64,000 nucleotides of DNA from Rutidosis leptorrhynchoides (taxonomy: Eukaryota > Streptophyta > Magnoliopsida > Asterales > Asteraceae). Position numbers and translations under genes: made by a program. The DNA lies in assembly GCF_046630445.1 (NCBI RefSeq), contig NC_092338.1, forward strand, positions 153,188,501 through 153,252,500. The letters are read 5' to 3'. Each line of letters opens with the position of its first letter. Position 1 is the stretch's first letter. Below, in pieces: positions 1 through 13,271 of the stretch. A model generated the notes under the pieces. That model made no database searches. It was not told the origin of the DNA and was given only the letters and a program-made list of their open reading frames with translations.

Positions 1-2338
1 GTTCTTGGTCATTCTTTGAGTAAATAAGTATGTCATCAATGAAAACAATGACAAACTTGTCAAGGTATGGTCCACACACTCGGTTCATAAGGTCCATGAA
101 CACAGCTGGTGCATTAGTTAAACCAAATGGCATGACCATAAACTCGTAATGATCGTAACGTGTTCTGAAAGCAGTCTTTGGAATATCATCTTCTTTCACC
201 CGCATTTGATGATACCCGGAACGTAAGTCAATCTTTGAATAAACAGACGAGCCTTGTAGTTGATCAAATAAATCGTCGATTCTCAGTAGTGGGTAGCGGT
301 TCTTGATGGTAAGTTTGTTCAACTCTCGGTAGTCGATACACAACCTGAATGTACCATCTTTCTTCTTGACAAACAAAACAGGAGCTCCCCACGGTGATGT
401 GCTTGGTCGAATGAAACCATGCTCTAAAAGTTCTTGTAATTGGCTTTGTAGTTCTTTCATCTCGCTGGGTGCGAGTCTGTAAGGAGCACGAGCTATTGGT
501 GCAGCTCCTGGTACAAGATCTATTTGAAATTCAACGGATCGATGTGGGGGTAATCCCGGTAATTCTTTCGGAAATACATCGGGAAATTCTTTTGGGACGG
601 GAACATCATTGATGCTCTTTTCTTCAGTTTGTACTTTCTCAACGTGTGCTAGAACAGCATAGCAACCTTTTCTTATTAGTTTTTGTGCCTTCAAATTACT
701 AATAAGATGTAGCTTCGTGTTGCCCTTTTCTCCGTACACCATTAAGGGTTTTCCTTTTTCTTGTATAATACGAATTGCATTTTTGTAACAAACGATCTCT
801 GCTTTCACTTCTTTCAACCAGTCCATACCGATTATCACATCAAAACTCCCTAACTCTACTGGTATCAAGTCAATCTTAAATGTTTCGCTAACCAGTTTAA
901 TTTCTCGATTCCGACATATATTATCTGCTGAAATTAATTTACCATTTGCTAATTCGAGTAAAAATTTACTATCCAAAGGCGTCAATGGACAACTTAATTT
1001 AGCACAAAAATCTCTACTCATATAGCTTCTATCCGCACCCGAATCAAATAAAACGTAAGCAGATTTATTGTCAATAAGAAACGTACCCGTAACAAGCTCC
1101 GGGTCTTCCTGTGCCTCTGCCGCATTAATATTGAAAACTCTTCCGCGGCCTTGTCCATTCGTGTTCTCCTGGTTCGGGCAATTTCTAATAATGTGGCCCG
1201 GTTTTCCACATTTATAACAAACTACATTGGCATAACTTGCTCCGACACTACTTGCTCCGCCATTACTCATTCCGACACCATTTGTTCCTTTCGTTCTATT
1301 AACCCCTGGTCCGTAGACCTCACACTTCGCCGCGCTATGACCATTTCTTTTACACTTGTTGCAAAATTTGGTGCAGAACCCCGAGTGATACTTTTCACAC
1401 CTTTGGCATAGCTGCTTCTGATTGTTGTTGTTGCGGTTATTATTGTTGTTGGGATGATTGTTGTAGTTGCTGTTGTTGCTGTTGTTGTTGTTGTTGTTGT
1501 TGTTGGGCCATTTGTTGTAGTTGCGATTAATGTTGCGATTGTTGGGATAATTGTTGCGATTATTGTTGTAATTGCTGTTGTTGTTGTATTGGTGATTCTT
1601 ATCACCGTTTTCCTCCCACTTTCTTTTGACTTGCTTCACATTGGCCTCTTCAGCAGTCTGTTCTTTAATTCTTTCTTCAATCTGGTTCACTAGTTTGTGA
1701 GCCATTCTACATGCCTGTTGTATGGAGGCGGGCTCGTGTGAACTTATATCTTCTTGGATTCTCTCCGGTAATCCTTTCACAAACGCGTCGATCTTCTCTT
1801 CCTTATCTTCGAATGCTCCCGGACACAATAGGCACAATTCTGTGAATCGTCTTTCGTACGTGGTAATATCAAATCCTTGGGTTCGTAACCCTCTAAGTTC
1901 TGTATTGAGCTTATTGACCTCGGTTCTGGGACGGTACTTCTCGTTCATCAAGTGCTTGAATGCTGACCACGGTAGTGCGTACGCATCGTCTTGTCCCACT
2001 TGCTCTAGATAGGTATTCCACCATGTTAACGCAGAACCTGTGAAGGTATGCATAACGTACTTTACTTTGTCCTCTTCAGTACACTTACTTATGGCAAACA
2101 CCGATTCGACCTTCTCGGTCCACCGTTTCAATCCGATCGGTCCTTCGGTTCCATCAAATTCCAAAGGTTTGCAGGCAGTGAATTCTTTGTAGGTGCATCC
2201 TACACGATTTCCTGTACTGCTAGATCCAAGGTTATTGTTGGTATGTAGCGCAGCCTGTACTGCGGCTATGTTTGAAGCTAGAAAAGTACGGAATTCCTCT
2301 TCATTCATATTCACGGTGTGTCGAGTAGTCGGTGCCAT
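1..2338 (-). pseudogene. Element A gag-protease-RT region (fossil)
   Basis: GAG starts with MAP at 2338. It contains the [17 protein letters not shown] and W-rich retrotransposon GAG block (about 1900-2200), an Asn-rich low-complexity tract written as GTT/ATT repeats (about 1430-1600), and a CCHC zinc knuckle (about 1170-1215). The aspartic protease (about 780-1080) and the first part of reverse transcriptase (1-500, with the FIDDIL motif near 50) follow. Broken, with several breaks. Nearest relative is the matching part of element B. Confidence 0.8.
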
Positions 2339-2679
2339 TTCCTTCAAAATAGTCAAATGGAACAAGTTAATCATACAGAATATTAAGAGTAGTTAATAGT
2401 ATTTCATAGCATAATATGAACTCATTTATAAAAGCTTTTTCTTCATATTAGCGTTTTATAAGTTTAAATTCGGGTAGTACCTACTCGTTAAGTTCATACT
2501 TAGTAGCTAATATACAATTCAACTACTACAATTCTATATGAAAAACTGATTATAATAATATTTCGCGTTCAAACTTTTATACAATATTTTACAAACTTAC
2601 AATACCGCTTATTTTACATAAAGCATGAAATATAGCACACAATAACTTTGATACAAGATAGTTGTGAAGATAATTCTAG
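2339..2679 (-). other. Spacer between F-box remnant and gag in element A
   Basis: About 340 bp of AT-rich sequence with no coding frame. It aligns along its length, by eye at 85-90%, with 12947-13271 of element B. This shows that F-box, spacer and gag were one unit before the two copies parted. It contains a TACCTACTCGTTAA stretch like the one beside B's 3' LTR. Confidence 0.6.
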
Positions 2680-3150
2680 CTAGTACACAAGTCGTTCAGC
2701 AAAGGCAATAAAGACACGTAATTCATACGTCCAGAAACAAGTCATGCATTCTGGTTTTACTAGGACTACTTCCCATCCTTGGTCTTGTGGAACATAACCG
2801 TTATGGCCGTTGATAAGACAGCGTGTTGTAACGTCGTCAAAGGGACGAGGGTTACGTAATGACCAACAGTCCCGTAACAATCTAAAAACCTCATTTCTTA
2901 CCCCAATTACCGACTCCGTCACTTGTGGGAATGTTTTGTTTAATAGTTGTAGGCCGATGTTCTTGTTCTCACTTTGGTGAGAAGCGAACATTACTAATCC
3001 GTAAGCATAATATGCTTCTTTATGTTGCATGTTAGCCGCTTTTTCTAAATCACGAAGTCCAATATTCGGATATATTGAGTCAAAATAATTTCTTAACCCA
3101 TTGCGTAAAATAGCATTTGGGTTCCCCGCAATATATGCGTCAAAGTAAAC
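2680..3150 (-). pseudogene. F-box protein (At2g35280-like) C-terminal remnant carried by element A
   Basis: The minus-strand frame runs from about 3150 to a stop at 2680 without interruption. It encodes the C-terminal two thirds of an F-box family protein: a GNPNAILR segment, a SEL1/TPR-like stretch (MQHKEAYYAYGLVM) and a Cys-rich end (PECMTCFWTYELRVF). Over the last 116 residues it differs from the element B copy at about 18 positions (about 84% identical) and keeps no stop, so the frame was conserved after duplication. The F-box itself is not present here; the sequence passes into LTR-like DNA near 3150. Same strand as gag, about 340 bp upstream of it. Family call is solid; a function inside the element is unproven. 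Confidence 0.7.
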
Positions 3151-6100
3151 AATAGCGGAAGCTCTTAATATTCACCTGAGAATAAACATGCTTTAAACGT
3201 CAACAAAAATGTTGGTGAGTTATAGGTTTAACCTATATATATCAAATCGTAACAATAGACCACAAGATTTTATATTTCAATACACATCCCATACATAGAG
3301 ATAAAAATTCATTCATATGGTGAACACCTGGTAACCGACATTAACAAGATGCATATATAAGAATATCCCCATCATTCCGGGACACCCTTCGGATATGATA
3401 TAAATTTCGAAGTACTAAAGCATCCGGTTCTTTGGATGGGGTTTGTTAGGCCCAATAGATCTATCTTAAGGATTCGCATCAATTAGGGTGTATGTTCCCT
3501 AATTCTTAGATTACCAGACTTAATAAAAAGGGGCATATTCGATTTTGATAATTCAACCATAGAATGTAGTTTCACGTACTTGTGTCTATTTTGTAAATCA
3601 TTTATAAAACCTGCATGTATTCTCATCCCAAAAATATTAGATTTTAAAAGTGGGACTATAACTCACTTTCACAGATTTTTACTTCGTCGAGAAGTAAGAC
3701 TTGGCCACTGTTGATTCACGAACCTATAACAATAATTCTCATCCCAAAAATATTAGATTTTAAAAGTGGGACTATAACTCACTTTCACAGATTTTTACTT
3801 CGTCGAGAAGTAAGACTTGGCAACTGTTGATTCACGAACCTATAACAATATATACATATATATTAAAGTATGTTCAAAATATATTTACAACACTTTTAAT
3901 ATATTTTGATGTTTTAATTTTATTAAGTCAGCTGTCCTCGTTAGTAACCTACAACTAGTTGTCCACAGTTAGATGTACAGAAATAAATCGATAAATATTA
4001 TCTTGAATCAATCCACGACCCAGTGTATACGTATCTTAGTATTGATCACAACTCAAACTATATATATTTTGGAATCAACCTCAACCCTGTATAGCTAACT
4101 CCAACATTCACATATAGAGTGTCTATGGTTGTTCCGAAATATATATAGATGTGTCGACATGATAGGTCGAAACATTGTATACGTGTCTATGGTATCTCAA
4201 GATTACATAATATACAATACAAGTTGATTAAGTTATGGTTGGAATAGATTTGTTACCAATTTTCACGTAGCTAAAATGAGAAAAATTATCCAATCTTGTT
4301 TTACCCATAACTTCTTCATTTTAAATTCGCTTTGAGTGAATCAAATTGCTATGGTTTCATATTGAACTCTATTTTATGAATCTAAACAGAAAAATTATAG
4401 GTTTATAGTTGGAAAAATAAGTTACAAGTCGTTTTTGTAAAGGTAGTCATTTCAGTCGAAAGAACGACGTCTAGATGACCATTTTAGAAAACATACTTCC
4501 ACTTTGAGTTTAACCATAATTTTTGTATATAGTTTCATGTTCATAATAAAAATCATTTTCTCAAAATAACAACTTTTAAATCCAAGTTTATCATAGTTTT
4601 TAATTAACTAACCCAAAACAGCCCGCGGTGTTACTACGACGGCGTAAATCCGGTTTTATGGTGTTTTTCGTGTTTCCAGGTATTAAATCATTAAGTTAGC
4701 ATATCATATAGATATAGAACATGTGTTTAGTTAATTTTAAAAGTCAAGTTAGAAGGATTAACTTTTGTTTGCGAACAAGTTTAGAATTAACTAAACTATG
4801 TTCTAGTGATTACGAGTTTAAACCTTCGAATAAGATAGTTTTATATATATGAATCGAATGATGTTATGAACATCATTACTACCTCAAGTTTAGTAGGTAA
4901 ACCTACTGGAAGTGACAAGAAATGATCTAGCTTCAAAGGATCTTGGATGGCTTGAAAGTTCTTGAAGTAGGATCATGACACAAAAACAAGTTCAAGTAAG
5001 ATTTTTTACTCGAATTAAGATAGTTTATAGTTATAGAAATTGAATCAAAGTTTGAATATGAATATTACCTTGAATAAGAAAGATAACCTACTGTATATAA
5101 CAAAGGTTTCTTGATCTTAGATGATTACTTGGAATGGATTAGAAAGCTTGGAAGTAAATTAGTAAACTTGAAGGGATTTTTGAAGTGTTCTTGAAGTGTT
5201 CTTCCTATGATGATTATAGCTTGATTCTTGAAGTGATTTTTGATGAAGATGATGATTAACTACTGGAAAAATACGTTCATAATAGTGTGTGTGTGTTGAG
5301 AGAGAATTAGAAAGAAAATTGGAAGTGAAATGGAGTGAATGATGAGTGGTAATTGGTGAGTGGTGAGTGGGGTTAAAAGGAGTTCTAGTTAGTTGACTAG
5401 CTCATGGTAGAAGTTAAAATTGATTAGTAATACATGACATAATCAAGAGTGGAATCCCATGCTAGTTCCTATTGGTATATACCCATAGTAAGTACGTTTT
5501 GAAGCTGTGTATAATACGGGTAAGAATACGACTAGAATTCTTGATGAAAGAAAAGAATGGGAAAGTAACTGTAACCATTTTCGTTAAGTATGAGTGTTTT
5601 GATATATGTCTTGAAGTCTTCCAAAAGTATTTTAATACATCTAAATACACTACATGTATATACATTTTAACTGAGTCGTTAAGTCATCGTTAGTCGTTAC
5701 ATGTAAGTGTTGTTTTGAAACCTTTAAGTTAACGATCTCAATTAATGTTGTTAACCCATTATTTATTATATCTAATGAGATGTTAAATTATTATATTATC
5801 ATGATATTATGATATATTAATATATCTTAATATGATATATATACATTTAAATGTCGTTACAACGATAATCGTTACATATATGTCTCGTTTCGAAATCCTT
5901 AAGTTAGTAGTATTGTTTATATGTATATAACTCATTGTTAATATACTTATGGAGATAATTACTTATCATAATCTCATGTTAACCATATGTATATCCATAT
6001 ATATATCGTCATGTCATTTTTACAAGTTTTAACGTTCGTGAATCGCCGGTCAACTTGGGTGGTCAATTGTCTATATGAAAAATATTTCAATTAATCAAGT

Positions 6101-6201
6101 CTTAACAAGTTTGATTGCTTAACATGTTGGAAACATTTAATCATGTAAATATCAATCTCAATTAATATATATATAAACATGGAAAAGTTCGGGTCACAAC
6201 A
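3151..6201 (-). repeat. 5' LTR of element A (Tekay-type, about 3 kb, part)
   Basis: No gene; AT-rich. Bases 4245-6201 align with 6208-8345 (element B 3' LTR), and both end on the plus strand in TTCGGGTCAC(A/T)ACA, the reverse of an LTR start TGT(A/T)GTGACCCGAA. Near 3160-3240 it resembles a stretch in the LTR of element C (GCGGAAGC, a CCTGAG block, then GTTGGTGA and ATAGGTTTA), which supports LTR identity over the whole stretch. A tandem duplication lies at 3619-3848. Confidence 0.7.
3619..3848. repeat. Two-copy 115-bp tandem repeat inside the LTR of element A
   Basis: Copies 3619-3733 and 3734-3848 begin ATTCTCATCCC and end AACCTATAACAATA. They are nearly identical; one visible difference is TTGGCCAC versus TTGGCAAC. 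The high identity implies a recent local duplication. Confidence 0.9.
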
Positions 6202-8345
6202 GATATGATTTGTATAGAATTGTTACAATATTTCCCGTAGCTAAAACAATCAAAAAATATCCAATCTTGTTTTACCCATAACTTCTTCGTTTTAAATCCG
6301 TTTTGAGTTAATCAAATTGATATGGTTTCATATTGAACTCTATTTTATGAATCTAAACATAAAAAGTATAGGTTTATAGTCGGAAATATAAGTTACAAGT
6401 CATTTTTGTAAGAGGTAGTCATTTCAGTCGAAAGAACGACGTCTTGATGACCATTTTGAAAAACATACTTCCACTTTGAGTTTAACCATGATTTTTGGAT
6501 ATAGTTTCATGTTCATAAGAAAAATCATTTTTACAGAAGAACAACTTTTAAATCACAGTTTATCATAGTTTTTAATTATCAAACCCAAAACAGCCCGCGA
6601 TGTTACTACGATGGCGTATATCCTGTTTTAAGGTGTTTTTTTCGTGTTTTCCGGTTTTAAATCATTAAGTTAGTATATCACATAGATATAGAACATGTGT
6701 TTAGTTGATTTTAAAAGTCAAGTTAGAAGGATTAACTTTTGTTTGAACAAGTTTAGAATTAACTAAACTATGTTCTAGTGATTACAAGTTTAAACCTTCG
6801 AATAAGGTAGTTTTATATATATGAATCGAATGATGTTATGAACATCATTACTACCTCAAGTTTAGTAGGTAAACCTACTGGAAATGATGAAAAAATAACT
6901 TGAGCTTCAAAGGATCTTTGGATGGCTTGAAAGTTCTTGAAGCAGAATAATGACACGAAAACAAGTTCAAGTAAGATTTCCACTTGAAATAAGATTGTTA
7001 TAGTTATAGAAATTGAATCAAAGTTTGAATATGAGTATTACCTTGTATTAGAAAGATATCTTACTGTAAATAAGAAAGATTTCTTGAGGTTGGATGATCA
7101 CTTTACAAGATTGGAAGTAAGCTAGCAAACTTGGAAGTATTCTTGATTTTATGAAACTAGAACTTATAGAATTTATGAAGAACACTTAGAACTTGAAGAT
7201 AGAACTTGAGAGAGATCAATTAGATGAAGAAAATTGAAGAATGAAAGTGTTTGTAGGTGTTTTTGGTCATTGGTATATGGATTAGATATAAAGGATGTGT
7301 AATTTTGTTTACATGTAAATAAGTCATGAATGATTACTAATATTTTTGTAATTTTATGAGATATTTCATGGTGGTTGCCAAATTATGGTTCCCATATGTG
7401 TTAGGTGACTCACATGGCTGCTAAGAGCTGATAATTGGATTGTATATACCAATAGTACATACATCTAAAAGCTGTGTATTGTACAAGTACGAATACGGGT
7501 GCATACGAGTAGAATTGTTAATGAAACTGAACGAGGATGTAATTGTAAGCATTTTTGTTAAGTAGAAGTATTTTGATAAGTGTCTTGAAGTCTTTCAAAA
7601 GTGTATGAATACATATTAAAACACTACATGTATATACATTTTAACTGAGTCGTTAAATCATCGTTAGTCGTTACATGTAAATGTTGTTTTGAAACTTTTA
7701 GGTTAACGATCTTGTTAAATGTTGTTAACCCATTATTTATTATATCTAAAGAGATGTTAAATTATTACATTATAATGATATTATGATATATTAACATATC
7801 TTAGTATGATATATATACAGTTAAATGTTGTTACAACGATAATCGTTACATATATGTCTCGTTTCGAAATCATTAAGTTAGTAGTCTTGTTTTTACATAT
7901 GTAGTTCATTGTTAATACACTTAATGACATGTTTACTTATCATTTATCATGATTAAACATAGTGTATCAATATCTTAATATGATTCATATGTATTTAGTA
8001 AGACGTTGTTATAATGATAATCGTTATATATATCGTTTCGAGTTTCTTAATTCAATAAACTCAATTTTATGTATATAACTCATTGTTAAAATACCTAATG
8101 AGATACTTACTTATCATAATATCATGTTAACTATATATATAATCATATATATGTCATCATATAGTTTTTACAAGTTTTAACGTTCGTGAATCACCGGTCA
8201 ACTTGGGTGGTCAATTGTCTACATGAAAATCATTTCAAATAATTAAGTCTTAACAAGTTTGATTGCTTAACATGTTGGAAACATTTAATCATGTAAATAT
8301 AGTTTTCAATTAATATATAATCATGGAAAAGTTCGGGTCACTACA
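6202..8345 (-). repeat. 3' LTR of element B (right-hand part)
   Basis: No gene. It aligns with 4245-6201 (element A) and, from 7141 to 8345, with the 5' LTR at 14121-15326. It ends on the plus strand …GGGTCACTACA, followed by the purine tract (minus strand GGGTAGGTAC). The left part of this LTR must lie beyond element A, outside the window. Confidence 0.75.
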
Positions 8346-8380
8346 GTACCTACCCGTTAAATAAATTTTGTCCCGAAATT

Positions 8381-11300
8381 TTAACCTGTTGAAGGTGTTG
8401 ACGCATCTTCTGGAAATAGGTGAGGGTATTTTATCTTCATCTGATCTTCACACTCCCAGGTGAATTCGGGTCCTCTACGAGCATTCCATCGAACCTTAAC
8501 AATTGGTATCTTGTTTTGCTTAAGTCTTTTAACCTCACGATCCATTATTTCGACGGGTTCTTCAATGAATTGTAGTTTTTCGTTAATTGTAATCTCGTCT
8601 AATGGAATGGTGAGATATTCTTTAGCAACACATTTTTTCAAATTCGAGACATGAAAAGTTTTATGTACCCCGGCGAGTTGTTGCGGGAAGTCAAGTCGGT
8701 AAGCTACTGGTCTGACACGATCTATAATCTTGAATGGTCCAATGTACCTTGGATTTAGTTTCCCCCATTTACCAAATCGAACAACGCCTTTCCAAGGTGA
8801 AACCTTAAGCATGACCATCTCTCCAATCTCAAATTCTATGTCTTTTCTTTTAATGTCCGCATAGCTTTTTTGTCGACTTTGGGCAGTTTTCAATCGTTGT
8901 TGAATTTGGATGATCTTCTCGGTAGTTTCTTGAATTATCTCCGGACCCGTAATCTTTCTATCCCCCACTTCACTCCAACAAATCAGAGACCTGCACTTTC
9001 TACCATAAAGTGCTTCAAACGGCGCCATCTCAATACCCGAATGGTAACTGTTATTATAGGAAAATTCTGCTAACGGTAGGTGTCGATCCCAACTGTTTCC
9101 GAAATCGATAACACATGATCGTAGCATGTCTTCAAGGGTCTGTATAGTCCTTTCACTTTGTCAATCAGTTTGTGGATGATAAGCAGTACTCATGTCTAGA
9201 CGAGTCCCCAATGCTTGTTGCAATGTCTGCCAAAATCTTGAAACAAATCTGCCAGCCCTATCTGAGATAATAGAGACTGGTATTCCATGTCTGGAGACAA
9301 CTTCCTTCAAGTATAATCACGCCAACTTCTCCATTTTATCATCTTCTCTCATTGGCAGAAAGTGTGCTGACTTGGTAAGACGATCGACTATTACCCAAAT
9401 TGTATCATAACCACTTGCAGTCCTTGGCAATTTAGTAATGAAATCCATGGTAATGTTTTCCCATTTCCATTCCGGGATTTCAGGTTGTTGAAGTAGACCT
9501 GATGGTTTCTAATGTTCAGCTTTGATCTTAGAACACGTCAAACATTCTCCTACGTATTTAGCAATATCGACTTTCATACACGGCCACCAAAAGTGTTTCT
9601 TGAGATCTTTGTACACCTTCCCCACTCCGGGATGTATTGAATATCTGGTTTTATGTACTTCCTTAAGTACCTTTTCTCTCACATCTCCAAACTTTGGTAC
9701 CCAAATTCTTTCAGCCCTATACCGGGTTCCACCTTCCCGAATATTAAGATGTTTCTCCGATCCTTTGGGTATTTCATTCTTCAACTTTCCTTCTTTTACA
9801 ACTCCCTGTTGCGCCTCCTTTATTTGAGTAGTAAGGTTAGTACGAATAATTATATTCATAGCTTTTACTCGAATGTGTTCTCTGTCCTTTCTGCGCAAGG
9901 CGTTGGCTACCACATTTGCCTTCCCCTGGTGGTAACGAATCTCAAAGTCGTAATCATTCAACAATTCAATCCACCTACGCTGCCTCATTTTCAGTTGTTT
10001 CTGATTAAATATGTGTTGAAGACTTTTGTGGTCGGTATATATAATACTTTTGACCCCATATAAGTAGTGCCTCCAAGTCTTTAATGCAAAAACAACTGCG
10101 ACTAATTCCAAATCATGCGTCGTATAATTCTACTCGTGAATCTTCAATTGTCTAGACGCATAAGCAATTTCCTTCGTTAACCGAGACCTTGCTTTGAGGC
10201 ATCACAATATATCACAAAATCATCATTCCCTTCAGGTAATGACAATATAGGTGTCGTAGTTAACTTTTTCTTCAATAATTGAAATGCTTTCTCTTGTTCA
10301 TCCTTCCATTTAAATTTCTTCCTTTATGCGTTAATGCAGTCAAGGGTTTTGCTATTTTGGAAAAATCTTGGATGAATCTCCTGTAATAACCAGTCAGTCC
10401 TAAAAATTGGCGTATATGCTTCGGAGTTTTTGGGGTTTCCCATTTTTCAACGGTTTCAATCTTTGCCAGATCCACTTGAATACCTTCTTTGTTCACTATG
10501 TGACCGAGTAATTGAACTTCTTCCAACCAAAATGCACACTTTGAAAACTTAGCGTACAGTTTTTCTTTCCCCAACAACTCTAGCACTTTTCTAAAATGTT
10601 CTTCGTGCTCTTGATCATTCTTTGAGTAAATAAGTATGTCATCGATGAAAACAATGACAAACTTGTCAAAGTATGGTCCACACACTCGGTTCATGAGGTC
10701 CATGAACACAGCTGGTGCGTTAGTCAACCCAAACGGCATAACCATAAACTCGTAATAACCGTAACGCGTCCTGAAAGCAGTCTTCAGAATATCATCCTCT
10801 TTCACCCGCATTTGATGATACCCGGAACGTAAATCGATCTTCGAATAAACCGACGAGCCTTGTAGTTGATCAAATAAGTCGTCGATTCTTGTTAGTGGGT
10901 AACGATTCTTGATGGTAAGTTTGTTCAACTCTCGGTTGTCGATACACAACCTGAATGTACCATCCTTCTTTTTGACAAACAAAACAGGAGCTCCCCATGG
11001 TGATGTACTTGGTCGTATAAAACCACGCTCTAAAAGTTCTTGTAATTGGCTTTGGAGTTCCTTCATTTCCCTGGGTGCAAGTCTGTATGGAGCACGAGCT
11101 ATTGGTGCAGCTCCTGGTACGAGATCTATTTGAAATTCAACAGATCGGTGTGGAGGCAGTCCTGGTAATTATTTCGGAAATACATCGGGAAATTCTTTTA
11201 CGACGGGAACATCATTGATGTTCTTTTCTTCGGTTTGTACTTTCTCGACATGTGCTAAAACAGCATAGCAACCTTTTGTTATTAGTTTTTGCGCCTTTAA

Positions 11301-12946
11301 ATTACTAATAAGATTTAGCTTCGCATTGCTCTTTTCTCCGTACACCATTAAGGGATTTCCTTTTTTTCGTACAATACGAATTACATTTTTCTAACATCCG
11401 ATTTTTGCTCTCTCCTTTTTCAACCAATCCATACCGATTATCACATCAAAACTCCCCAACTCTACTGGTATCAAATCAATCTTAATTGTTTCGCTAACCA
11501 AATTAATTTCTCGATTCCGACATATATTATCTGCTGTAATTAATTTACCGTTTGCTAATTCGAGTAAAAATTTGTTATCCAAAGGTGTCAGTGGACAACT
11601 TAGTTTAGCACAAAAATCTCTGCTCATATAGCTTCTATCCGCACCCAAATCAAATAAAACATAAGCAGATTTATTGTCAAAAAGAAACGTACCCGTAACA
11701 AGCTCCGGGTCTTCCTGCGCTTCTGCCGTATTAATATTGAAAACTCTTCCACGGCCCTGCCCACTAGTATTCCCCTGATTCGGGCAATTTCTACTAATGT
11801 GGCCCGGTTTTCCACATGCAAAGCAAACTATGGTAGCATTATCTGTTCTGACATTATTTGTTCTTTTAATTCTGTTAAACATTGGTCCGTAGGCCTCACA
11901 CTTTGCCGCACTATGACCATTTCTTCTACACCTAGTGTAAAATGTTGTGCAGAACCCCTGGTGATTCTCTTCACACCTTTGGTGTGACTGTTTTTGATTT
12001 TTTTTGCCATTGTTGTTATTGAGATTGTTGTTGGATTGTTATTGTTGCTATTGTTGTTGTTGTTATTGTTGTTGGGACGGTTATTGTAGTTGTTGTTAGG
12101 ACGTTTGTTGAAGTTGTTGTTGCGATTGATGTTGCGGTTGTTGGGATAGTTATTGCGATTGTGGTTGTGATTGTTGTTGTTGTATTGGTGACTCTTGTCA
12201 TTGGTTTCTTCCCACTTTCTCTTGACTTGTTTCATGTTAGCCTCTTCAGTCGTCTTCTCTTTAATCCTTCCTTCAATCTGGTTCACTAATTTGTGAGCCA
12301 TTCAACTTGCCTTTTGTATGGAGGCAGTCTCGTGTGAACTCACAGCTTCTTGAATCCTTTCCGGTAACCCTTTTACAAATGCGTCGATCTTCTCTTCTTC
12401 GTCTTCGAACGTTCTAGGGCACAATAGGCACAATTCGGTGAATCATCATTCGTACGTGGTGATATCGAAACCTTGCGTTCGTAATCCTCTAAGCTCTACC
12501 TTGAGCTTGTTGACCTCGTTTCTGGGACGATACTGCTCGTTCATCAATTGCTTGAATGCTGACCACGGTAGTGCGTAAGCAGCATCTTGTCCTACCTGCT
12601 CGAGATAGGTATTCCACCATGTTAGCGTTGTACCTGTGAAGGTATGCGTAGCATACTTTACTTTGTCTTCTTCAGTACATTTACTTATGGCAAACACCGA
12701 TTCAACCTTCTCGGTCCACCGTTTTAATCCAATTGGACCCTCGGTTCCATCAAATTCCAAAGGTTTGCAGGTAGTGAATTCTTTGTAGGAACATCCTACA
12801 CGATTTCTTGTGAAATTAGTTCCACTGCTAGATCCAGAGTTATTGTTATTTTGCATCGCAGCCAGTACTGCGGCTATGTTTGTTGCAAGGAAAACACGAA
12901 AGTTTTCCTCACTCATGTTCAAATCCTGACGAGTCGCCGGTGCCAT
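8381..12946 (-). pseudogene. Element B gag-pol (fossil)
   Basis: GAG begins MAPATRQDLN at 12946 ([18 protein letters not shown]; Asn-rich tract about 12010-12200; CCHC knuckle CFACGKPGHISRNC about 11790). Protease follows (LFDLGAD, about 11640), then reverse transcriptase (FIDDILIYS, about 10640), RNase H (YTDHKSL, about 10030), the zinc-binding part and core of integrase (9900-8900) and a chromovirus-type tail ending at 8381. Broken, with several breaks. Family order is that of Ty3/gypsy (IN after RT-RH). Confidence 0.85.
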
Positions 12947-13271
12947 TTCCTTCAAAAATAGCCCAAAAGAATTAAATTAATCATATAGAATTTTAAGAGT
13001 AGTCAATAGTATTTCGTAGCATTGTATGAACTTATTTATAAAAGCTTTTTCTTCACATTAGCGTTTTATAGTTTTTAATTCGGGTACTACCTACCCGTTA
13101 AGTTCATACTTAGTAGCTAATATACAATTCAACTACTACAATTCCATATGAAAAACTGATTATAATAATATATCACATACAAATATTCTTCAAACTTACA
13201 ACTTCGCTATATTACATATATCATGAAATATAGTACACTTTGATACAGGACAGTTTTGAAGATAAATCTAG
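12947..13271 (-). other. Spacer between F-box gene and gag in element B
   Basis: AT-rich, no coding frame, homologous to 2339-2679 in element A. It contains TACCTACCCGTTAAG, which resembles the sequence beside B's own 3' LTR (8347-8360). Such a PPT-like stretch between cargo and gag may mark an old recombination joint. Confidence 0.5.

Larger units (their letters stand above)
1..6201 (-). mobile_element. Element A: Tekay-type Ty3/gypsy (chromovirus) fossil, cut by window edge
   Basis: Reading on the minus strand the parts are a long 5' LTR, an F-box gene remnant, a spacer, GAG with a CCHC knuckle, protease and the start of reverse transcriptase, which leaves the window at base 1. The GAG and protease closely resemble those of element B (8381-12946), so A and B are copies of one family. 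The outer LTR end at 6201 (…TCACAACA) is followed directly by the middle of B's LTR sequence, so A appears to be inserted in B's 3' LTR. Its coding part has several breaks; it is a fossil. Tekay assignment rests on the long LTR and on GAG and integrase wording shared with B. Confidence 0.8.

Noticed and set aside
1454-1693. Plus-strand frame rich in Val (VVVAVVAVV)
   Set aside because: Shadow of the Asn-rich GAG tract on the other strand (GTT repeats).
12016-12201. Thr/Asn-rich minus-strand frames
   Set aside because: Low-complexity part of element B GAG in other frames.
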